Shown here: one piece after another, positions 1 to 6,369 of the stretch
Layout: every line of letters begins with the position of its first letter
Position numbering within the stretch: the stretch's first letter is position 1
From: Desulfobacterales bacterium
Lineage (GTDB): Bacteria > Desulfobacterota > Desulfobacteria > Desulfobacterales > UBA11574
Assembly (NCBI GenBank): GCA_030145595.1
Contig: JAQYVG010000088.1
Coordinates: 1-12,086, forward strand
DNA length: 12,086 nt
Direction of reading: 5' to 3'
The notes under the pieces: model-generated
What the model was told of the DNA's origin: nothing
Seen by the model: only the letters and a program-made list of their open reading frames with translations
Database searches by the model: none
Translations under genes and position numbers: made by a program

Positions 1-51
1 CAGCTCACCCATTAAACACGCGCTGATGCCAAGCTTTATTTTTTCGTCCAT
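1..51 (-). CDS. DUF523 (YbbK/YbgA N-terminal type) protein, 5' end only
   Basis: Reading leftwards from an ATG at 51-49, the window holds 17 codons, MDEKIKLGISACLMGEL, before the edge. The string K-[IL]-G-I-S-A-C-L-[LM]-G is the hallmark N-terminus of DUF523 proteins, whose conserved Cys lies here at residue 12. The start is supported by a GAGGT ribosome binding site about seven bases upstream and by the matching start of the related gene near the right edge (MDNRIKIGISACLLG, from 11767). Whether a DUF1722 domain follows, as in fused YbgA-type proteins, cannot be seen. DUF523 has no settled biochemical role. The gene is divergent from the split-barrel gene at 216, and the 164 bases between them must carry both sets of expression signals. 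The family call is firm despite the short piece. Confidence 0.8.
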   Translation of the reverse strand, partial: MDEKIKLGISACLMGEL

Positions 52-143
52 TAACTTACCTCATGATTTCGCAGGATTTTCCATCGATTTTTAATACGGT
101 CTTTTCCTGCTTCAATACACAAAAACACTTTTGAACTTTCGCT

Positions 144-172
144 TTTACTTTCACCATAAAAATGTTTATAAT
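144..172 (+). promoter_or_regulatory. Putative sigma-70 promoter for the 216-644 gene
   Basis: TTTACT (144-149) and TATAAT (167-172) are separated by 17 bases. This predicts transcription from about 179 and a leader of roughly 37 bases. It also argues for translation starting at 216 rather than at the upstream ATG at 162, which lies before the predicted start of the RNA. Confidence 0.5.
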
Positions 173-215
173 TCAAATGAGAATCTCGGCAAACAGTTTA
201 AGCAAAGGACGTTTC

Positions 216-644
216 ATGATGCTTGAAAAAATGAAAGAACTTGTCAGAAAAAAAAATGTGTGTGTTCTGGCCACGGTTTCGGATCATAAACCGTATTGTT
301 CTCTTATGGCGTATATCACCGATGTGCTCTGTAAAGAAATTTATATGGTGACACTTAAAAACACAACCAAATTTAAAAACTTGCAAAGAAATCCGTGTGT
401 AAGTCTTCTGATCGATACCCGGGAAACACAACCGAGATCCAATGCTCAAGCGTTGACCATTGACGGTGTTTTTACATCCCTAACCGATGAGAACAAAAAA
501 CAAAAGATTCGAGGCAGGATGCTGGAATCTTTTCCTCATATGAAAGATTTCATACACCATCGGGAAGCAGAACTTATCCGAATAAAGATAAACTCATTTC
601 TACTTTTAGACGGCGTGTCCGAATCCCATTTTATGTCTTTATGA
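216..644 (+). CDS. Pyridoxamine 5'-phosphate oxidase-like FMN split-barrel protein
   Basis: The 142-residue product has the plan of small PNPOx-like proteins. An N-terminal helix (MLEKMKELVRKK) is followed by the strand VCVLATVSD, then HKPYCSLMAY, then KEIYMVTLKNTTKFKNLQRN, the usual phosphate-binding T-x-K-x-x-N-L stretch, and VSLLIDTR. Such proteins bind FMN, F420 or haem as dimers; the ligand and substrate here cannot be told from sequence. True PdxH is longer and has a different C-terminus, so vitamin B6 oxidation is not claimed. ATG 216 was chosen because AAAGGA ends six bases before it; the ATG at 219 is an alternative. The last six bases overlap the convergent PEP-synthase-like gene. 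It resembles the second split-barrel protein at 2822-3274, with shared KEI[YF]-x-VT-x-x-x-TT-x-KF-x-NL, so the two are probably paralogues. Confidence 0.85.
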   Translation: MMLEKMKELVRKKNVCVLATVSDHKPYCSLMAYITDVLCKEIYMVTLKNTTKFKNLQRNPCVSLLIDTRETQPRSNAQALTIDGVFTSLTDENKKQKIRGRMLESFPHMKDFIHHREAELIRIKINSFLLLDGVSESHFMSL

Positions 645-2825
645 GATGGTTACGACCCCCAGAAACCCATCCAATGTAATGTCGTCGCCGGTATGAATTA
701 AAGAAGTTGCATCCGGTATGCCGGTGACACACGGCAATCCGTATTCCCTGGCGATAATAGCCCCGTGAATCAGCATTCCGCCCCGGCGTTCAATCACGCC
801 GGCAGCCAACGGTATTACAAATGTCATATTCGGATCCACTGCGTCACAGACAAGGATTTCAGCGTTTTTAAAATCCTGCAAATCAAAATGAGAACGAATA
901 ACCCGGGCTTTCCCCCTGGACAATCCCGGTCCGGCCGGCTGCCCCACAAGCTGCCTTGGTTTTACCTTAACCCCATGTTCGTCTTTTTGTACCGGCGTTT
1001 TTCGATTTTCAGTGCCATAATCCAAATCATGAATCACCGATTTGAGATCTTCGAGCTCGGATGTGTGTGTTCCCCGGCGTTCGGAATTTTCAACACGGGA
1101 TTTTGCCTCTTTCACAGCGCTTAACAGCTGCGCCTCAATTCTACCCAGATAAATATTATCGTCGTCTCGCAGGCGATAGCTGCTGCGCGCAAGATCCAAC
1201 AGCTCCTCGGCTTCTTTGCGCTGAGGGCCTTGAAAACGTTCGAAAAATCTCTGCTGCAATTCTCGGGCGTCTTGAGGATTTTTTCGAGATGCCAACGAAG
1301 ACGGGTTGACCGCCATCTCCAAAAGCAGTTTAAAAAGCGGCCGTGTATCGGTGGCACATTCTGTGCCGCCGGTGACGGCACAGGACAGATCACCAAATTT
1401 TTCGATGAACTGATTCACCTTTTCTCCGAATTCCGAACCAAGATCCAATGTTTCCCCGGCTTTTAAACGTTCAAAAAGTTGACGATCTTCGCGAACCATG
1501 GCTGCCATATCTTGAATCAATTGGTTTCTTTCAAGACTCGCCATTTTGGTTTGGGTAAGAAGATTCATGAACTCATAGGGATCATCCGGCTGCATGGCAT
1601 CATTATAGTACTGGCCGAAAAGGCGAACCCCATGGGCATACGGGATAAATTCTTCCCAATATGTGTCGACCCAGTATTGGTTAACCTGCCGGCGCTGTCT
1701 GACCTCATCCGCCAACTCTTGATCGGATAAAACCGTAATATCTTGTTCCACCAGATCTTTGGCTGTTTTTATCATTTCAGGAATCAGCGTTTCTTCAATG
1801 GTCGTACGAAGCGCTTTTAGATTTTCAGTGCTGCGGTGAAGGCTGAGATACCAGGCACGTTTGTCTTGTGTTTCACCGGGCGACAGGGTGGTTATGGAGC
1901 GCGATTGGAGAACATACAGTCTATCATTTTTAATCGTCCATTCGACATCCTGCGGGGCTTTGAATAGCGCTTCCGCCCGGTATGCCAAATCACATATACC
2001 CAGCGCCTCCTCGCTGCTCAGAGGGGGTCGTTTAGACAAGTCTGCGGGCAAGGCCACCATTTCTACGCCGTTTTCTGATGGTATCATCCACTGTTCCCTT
2101 TGGGCCGGTTTGTGGGACAGCACTGTTTTTTTGTCGCGATCCAAAACCCATCGATCCGGCTCTACCATCCCATCCACAAGTCCCTGGTTCAGCCCGTAAA
2201 CAGATTCAATAATGACTTGGGTTTCATCATTGGGGTTCTGGCTGAAAACCACACCGGATCGATTTCCTGTCACCGTTTCCTGAAGCACAACTGCCATGGC
2301 GCTTTTTTCAATTTCCAACCCGATTTCCTGCCGATAAAGCAGCGCAGCGTCAGACCACAATGACGCCCAGACCAATCGAATATGATCCAGGATCGATGGT
2401 GTCCCCTGTACGTTGACAAACGATTCATGCAGACCCGCAAAAGAGGAACCGGGAGCATCCTCGTCCGGTGCCGATGAGCGGACGGCGAGGGTTTTTCCGC
2501 TGAACCGGGATTGAATTTTCTCGGTTAAGTATGATTTGAGCGGGTCGGGGATCTGCTTTTTCAAAAACAAATTGCGAATGCGGGTGGCGCAGTCCCAGAT
2601 CTCTTCCCAGCGCATGTCCTTAAAACTTTTACGATTCAACTCCAAAAGGATGCGTTCTCGAAGTCCGGCAGCATTTACAAACGCGTTGTAAGCATCAACA
2701 GTGAGAAACAGGGAGTCAGGAATATCAAATCCCTCTCGCGCCATGAGATACAGCGCATACGCTTTGGGGCCGATGCGGCTGCGATCATCCGGCCTGATTT
2801 CCAATGGCGATAAGATCCAGTTCAT
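639..2825 (-). CDS. PEP-synthase-like dikinase with ATP-grasp and phospho-His domains, lacking the PEP/pyruvate barrel
   Basis: A 728-residue protein. The PPDK_N-type ATP-grasp domain occupies about residues 10-315, with AVRSSAPDEDAPGSSFAG at 114-131, the Q-D-V-E-W-T-I element at 292-298 and LYVLQSRS at 303-310. A helical middle segment of unclear role follows (about 320-620). The C-terminal PEP-utilising mobile domain has the catalytic histidine in RRGGMLIHGAIIAREYG (His687). The protein ends about 40 residues after that histidine, so the C-terminal TIM-barrel that binds PEP/pyruvate in PpsA and PpdK is absent. This domain set matches rifampin-phosphotransferase-like dikinases, which pass phosphate from ATP via His to another acceptor; the acceptor is unknown here. 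The start at 2825 is preferred over an upstream ATG at 2906, because it forms an ATGA overlap with the stop of the preceding gene, implying translational coupling. Confidence 0.85.
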   Translation of the reverse strand: MNWILSPLEIRPDDRSRIGPKAYALYLMAREGFDIPDSLFLTVDAYNAFVNAAGLRERILLELNRKSFKDMRWEEIWDCATRIRNLFLKKQIPDPLKSYLTEKIQSRFSGKTLAVRSSAPDEDAPGSSFAGLHESFVNVQGTPSILDHIRLVWASLWSDAALLYRQEIGLEIEKSAMAVVLQETVTGNRSGVVFSQNPNDETQVIIESVYGLNQGLVDGMVEPDRWVLDRDKKTVLSHKPAQREQWMIPSENGVEMVALPADLSKRPPLSSEEALGICDLAYRAEALFKAPQDVEWTIKNDRLYVLQSRSITTLSPGETQDKRAWYLSLHRSTENLKALRTTIEETLIPEMIKTAKDLVEQDITVLSDQELADEVRQRRQVNQYWVDTYWEEFIPYAHGVRLFGQYYNDAMQPDDPYEFMNLLTQTKMASLERNQLIQDMAAMVREDRQLFERLKAGETLDLGSEFGEKVNQFIEKFGDLSCAVTGGTECATDTRPLFKLLLEMAVNPSSLASRKNPQDARELQQRFFERFQGPQRKEAEELLDLARSSYRLRDDDNIYLGRIEAQLLSAVKEAKSRVENSERRGTHTSELEDLKSVIHDLDYGTENRKTPVQKDEHGVKVKPRQLVGQPAGPGLSRGKARVIRSHFDLQDFKNAEILVCDAVDPNMTFVIPLAAGVIERRGGMLIHGAIIAREYGLPCVTGIPDATSLIHTGDDITLDGFLGVVTIS

Positions 2826-3274
2826 TGATCGATATGCAGTTCCATGACTTGTTGAAAGTTTTTCACCGTTACATATGTCGTTATGGTTATGCCCACCAGG
2901 GCACATGTTGGAGATGTTGCAAACGCTTCCAGATACGGGTGCTTGCGCAAGTAAAGACTGAGAACATCCTCTTTTTCGGCCCCATTGATTTCTTTGGCAT
3001 TGCCCAGGGCCGTCACGGCAACAGCCTCATGAAAATCAGAATCCAAGTTCATACTGCTGTTTATCAATATTGCGACCCTTGAATCCGCCGATAAATTTGC
3101 AAATTTTCGCGTCGTCCGGGGAGTTACAAAAAAAATCTCTTTAAGGTCTTTTTTGCCTAAAAATGCAACTAAACTGGCGTAGGGTTGTCCGGAATTATGC
3201 GTGGATAAGACGGCCAATTTTTGGTTTATGAAAAGTTCTCGTATCTGTTTTTTGATGTCTTCGTAATGCGTCAT
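2822..3274 (-). CDS. Pyridoxamine 5'-phosphate oxidase-like split-barrel protein, second copy
   Basis: The 150-residue product has the split-barrel signature: LAVLSTHNSGQPYASLVAF, then KEIFFVTPRTTRKFANL, then VAILINSS near residues 75-90. Its C-terminal half is diverged and ends with a hydrophobic strand and the unusual tail FQQVMELHIDQ. It is the middle gene of a three-gene operon, starting one base after the stop of the selenocysteine peroxiredoxin and overlapping the dikinase start by ATGA. An FMN- or F420-dependent redox role beside a peroxiredoxin is plausible, but neither cofactor nor substrate is visible. It is distantly similar to the plus-strand protein at 216-644. Only a weak GGA lies near the start, so translation probably depends on ribosomes finishing the upstream gene. 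Confidence 0.85.
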   Translation of the reverse strand: MTHYEDIKKQIRELFINQKLAVLSTHNSGQPYASLVAFLGKKDLKEIFFVTPRTTRKFANLSADSRVAILINSSMNLDSDFHEAVAVTALGNAKEINGAEKEDVLSLYLRKHPYLEAFATSPTCALVGITITTYVTVKNFQQVMELHIDQ

Positions 3275-3275
3275 T

Positions 3276-3737
3276 TTAATCCAATACCTTCATCAGCTCG
3301 GTAACCGTATTTTTGGGGCTGATTTTGTACCAGGCATTTTCGATGTTTCCGTTTTCATTAATGAGAAACGATGAACGAATGATTCCCATAAAGGTTTTAC
3401 CGTACATCTTTTTCTCACCCCAGACGCCAAAAGCCTCTGCAACTTTATGTTCCGGATCGGAGAGCAAAGAAAAGCCCAGGTTATGCCTGTCATCGAATTT
3501 TTTCTGTGTTTCAGGCACATCCGGACTAATTCCTATGACTTCTATATTTTTGCTTGTAAGTTCTTCCAGTACGTCCCGCACATTCTTTGCCTGGGTGGCT
3601 CAGCCGGAGGTATTGGCTTTGGGGTAGAAAAAAAGCAACAGTCTCTTTCCGGCAAAATCGGAAAATCGCACATTCTGACCATTTTGATCCATAAGATCAA
3701 AACCGGGGGCCTTGTTTCCAGAATTGATTGTTTTCAT
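3276..3737 (-). CDS. bcp: Selenocysteine peroxiredoxin, Bcp/PrxQ type
   Basis: A peroxiredoxin of 153 residues, if the in-frame TGA at 3602-3600 is read as selenocysteine. N-terminal to the TGA are KAPGFDLMDQNGQ (9-21) and LLLFFYPKANTSG (33-45). Sec46 then takes the place of the peroxidatic Cys in the family motif N-T-P-G-C-T-x-E-A-C. After it come VRDVLEEL, IEVIGISPD, FSLLSDPEHKVAEAFGVWG and the strand SSFLINENGNI, exactly as in Bcp. Length and start are normal, and AAGGAG stands seven bases before ATG 3737. The usual resolving Cys five residues on is Lys51, and there is no other Cys, so this would be a one-Sec enzyme needing an outside thiol to recycle. It reduces hydroperoxides in the cytoplasm. 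It leads the operon with the split-barrel and dikinase genes. The alternative is a nonsense mutation, but perfect conservation on both sides argues against that. Confidence 0.88.
3569..3581 (-). promoter_or_regulatory. Candidate SECIS hairpin of the selenocysteine peroxiredoxin
   Basis: Downstream of the TGA, the minus strand reads GTGC-GGGAC-GTAC. This is a four-pair stem (one G-U pair) with loop GGGAC starting 22 bases after the TGA. Bacterial SECIS elements, as I recall the published model, have a short upper stem, a G among the first two loop bases and an apical loop 16-37 bases after UGA, all of which fit. A flanking CCAG/CTGG pairing (3591-3594 with 3566-3569, sharing one base) is an alternative lower stem. 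The fold was judged by eye only. Confidence 0.4.
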
Positions 3738-3757
3738 TATCAATCTCCTTTCTCAAC

Positions 3758-3787
3758 ATGATAATCTGTTTGTTGACCGGTTGTCAA
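3758..3787 (-). promoter_or_regulatory. Putative promoter of the peroxiredoxin operon with inverted repeat over the -35 box
   Basis: On the minus strand, a perfect TTGACA (3787-3782) and TATCAT (3763-3758) are 18 bases apart. They predict a start near 3751 and a very short leader in which the ribosome binding site lies almost at the 5' end. An inverted repeat TTGAC-CGGTT-GTCAA (3773-3787) covers the -35 box and is a possible operator. The rest of the 318-base gap to the plus-strand gene at 4056 is A+T rich and holds the promoter of that gene. Confidence 0.5.
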
Positions 3788-3901
3788 ATGTTCCGGCAAA
3801 TATCTTGAACATATGATTTAGATTTTTTTTTCAAAAATCCAAAACCCTTATCGAGGGTATTGGCCTACTAAAAAACTTACAACTATCTCTTGTTGCACTT
3901 G

Positions 3902-3931
3902 TTGATTTTGATCTTACTTTTACATTATAAT
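3902..3931 (+). promoter_or_regulatory. Putative promoter of the 4056-4370 gene
   Basis: TTGATT (3902-3907) and TATAAT (3926-3931) stand 18 bases apart, predicting a start near 3938 and a leader of about 118 bases before ATG 4056. I see no riboswitch fold or operator in that leader. Confidence 0.45.
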
Positions 3932-4055
3932 TAGTTATAACTTTCGCTCAAAAAGAGAAGCAGTGATAGAGCATTTTGTATGGACACATAAAAGGGTTAC
4001 CTAAAAGTGGGCGACATCGACTGATGAATTTACTCTAACTTAAACGGAGGATATC

Positions 4056-4370
4056 ATGGACGTAAAAGACTATTGCTCAAACGTGGATATGGAACTTACG
4101 GTGTGGAAAGCAAAAATTTTTGACGCAATTCGCAAAGCCGATCGATTGGGTTCTGCGGATCTGGAAAAAGTTCTTCCGAACATTCAAGACCTCAAGATGG
4201 TCATCACTGAATTGGAAGATAGAATCCATCTGCTCAGGACGGAGTGCCCTATGGAGTGGAAGCCGATCAGAGATGAAATTGATGGGGCTAAAGGTAGCCT
4301 GACCAATACGTATGATGAAGTCATTGACTACATCGGTGGAACGGCCGCGCCTGTAGACGTACCGGGCTAA
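4056..4370 (+). CDS. Small helical protein, unrecognised
   Basis: I do not recognise this family. The 104-residue protein begins MDVKDYCSNVDMELTVWKAK. It is rich in charged and hydrophobic residues with heptad-like spacing (ADLEKVLPNIQDLKMVITELEDRIHLL, roughly residues 35-60), so it should be mostly helical and possibly coiled-coil. Cys7 and Cys64 are its only cysteines. It has neither a signal peptide nor a membrane segment, so it should be cytoplasmic. GGAGG lies five bases before the ATG, an unusually good ribosome binding site, and a promoter and a terminator bracket it, so it is probably a well-expressed monocistronic gene. The acidic middle and the Y-D-E-V-I-D-Y stretch near the end give no functional hint. 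Sequence quality and expression signals make it very likely real. Confidence 0.75.
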   Translation: MDVKDYCSNVDMELTVWKAKIFDAIRKADRLGSADLEKVLPNIQDLKMVITELEDRIHLLRTECPMEWKPIRDEIDGAKGSLTNTYDEVIDYIGGTAAPVDVPG

Positions 4371-4421
4371 ACTTCAAGAACCGATACTTATCCATGTTTT
4401 TCATTCCAAAGAATTTTTTAT

Positions 4422-4468
4422 AACTGTCCGACAATCTTACCAAAGCGGGTTGCCGGACAGTTTTATTG
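4422..4468 (+). terminator. Rho-independent terminator after the 4056-4370 gene
   Basis: AACTGTCCG (4422-4430) pairs perfectly with CGGACAGTT (4454-4462), and a further CAA/TTG pairing lies inside. A short T-rich tail (TTATT) follows. The 23-base interior is long but partly paired. In the 355-base stretch 4371-4725 the only other signal I see is the promoter at 4618-4645. Confidence 0.65.
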
Positions 4469-4617
4469 ACACCGTTTTGGATTTATGCTTTTGAAATATC
4501 CGGAGCATGTGGTTCTGTTGTGTCAATTCTTGCTATCTGTGGACAAAATTACAATTTTTGCCAACAAAGGTATTATTATAAGCTAAATAGTACAACCCGC
4601 TAACCCCATTTTTTTCT

Positions 4618-4645
4618 TTGTCTTATGATGGAGATAGGATATAAT
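4618..4645 (+). promoter_or_regulatory. Putative promoter for the 4726 gene and possibly the selenoprotein downstream
   Basis: TTGTCT (4618-4623) and a perfect TATAAT (4640-4645) are 16 bases apart, predicting a start near 4652 and a leader of about 75 bases. No terminator of note separates 4947 from the GTG at 5067, so the second selenoprotein may be read from here too. Confidence 0.5.
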
Positions 4646-4725
4646 AATGCTTCAACCCCATCACAAATGGTTTTTTACGACTCATTCGACGTTTCGGAAA
4701 ACCCGGGAAGTTAGGAGGTGTTTCA

Positions 4726-4947
4726 ATGAAAACGTGTAATTTGTCTGATTTTATGCAAGCGCTCACTCCCTGGCTTGACGATGATTATATTCGTAAGGCC
4801 TACCTGGATGAAAACGGCCATTTTGTATTGATGTTTACGGATGGCGTAAAAAATGTCTACCAGATTGAAGATTGTGAAAAATCCCAACTAAAGGCGATAC
4901 TTGAAGACCTGAAAAAGAAAGGTGTTCCCGTCGAATTGTCCGGGTAG
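4726..4947 (+). CDS. Small acidic protein, unrecognised
   Basis: A 73-residue cytoplasmic protein with no family I can name. It opens with MKTCNLSDFMQALTPWLDD, a likely helix with an aromatic anchor. Two strands follow (IRKAYLDENGHFVLMFTDGV, about 26-45), then a C-terminal helix (QLKAILEDLKKKGVPVELSG). The alpha-beta-beta-alpha pattern suggests a small compact domain. Cys4 and Cys54 are the only cysteines. AGGAGG is placed eight bases before the ATG and a clear promoter stands upstream, so it is probably expressed. It is separated by 119 bases from the SelU-like selenoprotein and could be its co-transcribed neighbour. Function is unknown. Confidence 0.72.
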   Translation: MKTCNLSDFMQALTPWLDDDYIRKAYLDENGHFVLMFTDGVKNVYQIEDCEKSQLKAILEDLKKKGVPVELSG

Positions 4948-5066
4948 GTATTTCCCCAGAGTTTAGATGCAAATCGTCTTTAAATGCCCCAAAACACACA
5001 TCGGGGAACAGAAATTATCAGATGATCGTATCTTTATCCGGAAGGCAATAAAAAAAGGAAGGGCAA

Positions 5067-5609
5067 GTGAACCTAGCAGAAACTTACCAGAGGGCAGTGG
5101 ATGCCGAGGTGACCTTTTCCAACCGTACGGACCATCGTCTCAGCGCGTTATGGAAGAAACGTCCCCTGCTTCTTGTTTTTCTCAGACACTTCGGTTGACC
5201 ATTTTGCCGCGAGCAAGCGGTGCAGTTGCAGCGCACGAAAGCACAGTTTGAAGAAAATGGCTTCCAGGTTGTTCTTGTTGGTCTGGGAACCCCCGAGCGG
5301 GCGGAAGCGTTTAAACAGCAATTTTTTCTATCATTTCCTCTAATCTGCGATCCCGAAAAAAAACTGTATCAGATCTATGGCCTTGGAAGAGCTTCAGTTG
5401 CCGATATGGCATCACCGACTTTTTTGTTGAAAGGGTTGAAAACCTTGTCACGGGGGCACATACCGGGTATGCCGCGGGATGATGTTATGCAGATGCCGGG
5501 TGTATTTTTGATCGACACTTCCGGCAATATTCGTTATGCGCACTATTCAAAGGACCCTTCCGATAATCCATCGATTGAAACCTTGCTGGCATTAAAGGAT
5601 ATCATTTAG
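5067..5609 (+). CDS. Selenocysteine-containing SelU/PRXL2-like (AhpC-TSA_2) redox protein
   Basis: A protein of 180 residues if the TGA at 5196-5198 is read as Sec44. The frame is clearly coding on both sides: LWKKRPLLLVFLRHFG leads into U-P-F-C-R-E-Q, then VQLQRTKAQFEENGFQVVLV, FPLICDPEKKLYQIYGLGR, and MPGVFLIDTSGNIRYAHYSK. The R-H-F-G-[CU]-x-x-C-R-E motif is that of the AhpC-TSA_2/PRXL2 family, whose eukaryotic SelU members carry Sec at this site. The U-x-x-C pair (Sec44, Cys47) implies a selenenylsulfide redox couple, so it acts as a thiol-disulfide reductase or peroxidase with unknown partner. The start is GTG 5067, with AAGGA seven bases upstream. A naive call begins at GTG 5220 and loses the active site. 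Diiron-protein and small-protein genes flank it on the same strand. Confidence 0.88.
5217..5234 (+). promoter_or_regulatory. Candidate SECIS hairpin of the SelU-like gene
   Basis: The arms GCG-g-TGC (5217-5223) and GCA-g-CGC (5228-5234) pair as 3+3 base pairs around one G-G mismatch. They close a four-base loop, AGTT, whose second base is G. The loop begins 25 bases after the TGA, inside the 16-37-base window that I recall for bacterial SECIS elements. A nearer hairpin CCGC/GCGG (5207-5220) competes with it but has no G-U in its loop. Confidence 0.5.
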
Positions 5610-5699
5610 GAAAAACCGGAAATGAATCAAAAGTTTTTGGAACAACTATAAAATATTCGGTATTCAGCCGGAACGAGATATACAAAAGGAGGTAGCAAA

Positions 5700-6197
5700 A
5701 TGGCCAGCGTGTTTAACGCAGATGAGGTGTTTGAAATGGCAATCCGCATTGAAAACAACGGTGCCGCCTTTTACCGGAAGGCCGCAGGTTTGCAATCCGA
5801 TCCCGAAAATCAAAATTTTCTGGAAGGACTTGCCAGCATGGAAGATCAGCACCGGAAGATATTTACCGAAATGCGAACAACCCTTATTGAAAAGGATAAA
5901 GGTCCGAAAGTGTTCGACCCCTATGACGAGGTGTCTCAGTATCTTGCCGCAATGGCAGACACCATCGGTGGAGAAGGGAGTCCTTCTGTTGCGGATGCCC
6001 TCACCGGCGATGAAACCCTTGAGGAAATACTCCAAACAGCCGTGGGACTTGAAAAAGACTCGATTCTATTTTATCTGGGACTCAAGGATCTGATACCGCC
6101 GCAGTCCGGACAGGATCGGATCGATGAGATCATCAAGGAAGAGCGCCGGCATGTTGCTCAGCTTTCGAGCGCACTTTTTAAATTAAAGACAACATAA
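5700..6197 (+). CDS. Rubrerythrin-type ferritin-like diiron protein without rubredoxin domain
   Basis: A 165-residue four-helix-bundle protein. The diiron ligands can be placed as Glu18 (IRIENNGAAFY), Glu48-x-x-His51 (MEDQH), Glu118 (GLEKDSILFY) and Glu148-x-x-His151 (EERRH). This is the paired E...ExxH pattern of the rubrerythrin/ferritin-like domain. The C-terminal rubredoxin iron-binding Cys-x-x-Cys pairs are missing, and the protein has no cysteine at all, so electrons must come from a separate donor. Such proteins reduce peroxide or handle iron and are typical of anaerobes. A strong AAGGAGG sits before ATG 5700. It follows the SelU-like selenoprotein by 90 bases, and co-expression in an oxidative-stress role is plausible but not shown. 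Confidence 0.87.
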   Translation: MASVFNADEVFEMAIRIENNGAAFYRKAAGLQSDPENQNFLEGLASMEDQHRKIFTEMRTTLIEKDKGPKVFDPYDEVSQYLAAMADTIGGEGSPSVADALTGDETLEEILQTAVGLEKDSILFYLGLKDLIPPQSGQDRIDEIIKEERRHVAQLSSALFKLKTT

Positions 6198-6369
6198 ATC
6201 ACTTTGGGTTTGTGGTCACCGATAGTTCAAAGCCGTGGCCATCTCGAAACGATATCTTAACCGACAGGGACTCGGGATGTTCCATCGGCCCAGTAGTTGG
6301 TGCGTTTTTTGAAACCTATTTTTGCCGCAACAAATAGAATTGGATCGCATTCAATGAGGGTTAATATCT

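Noticed and set aside
2826..2906. N-terminal extension of the dikinase from ATG 2906
   Set aside because: The extra 27 residues show no family features and overlap the upstream gene; ATG 2825 gives an ATGA overlap and a normal N-terminus.
4973..5017. CCCC/GGGG pairing after the 4726-4947 gene as a terminator
   Set aside because: The stem is only four to five pairs with an 11-base loop, and no T tract follows.
4967..5251. A 94-residue plus-strand frame starting at ATG 4967
   Set aside because: It has no ribosome binding site and no family resemblance. It overlaps, in another frame, the N-terminus and active site of the SelU-like selenoprotein.
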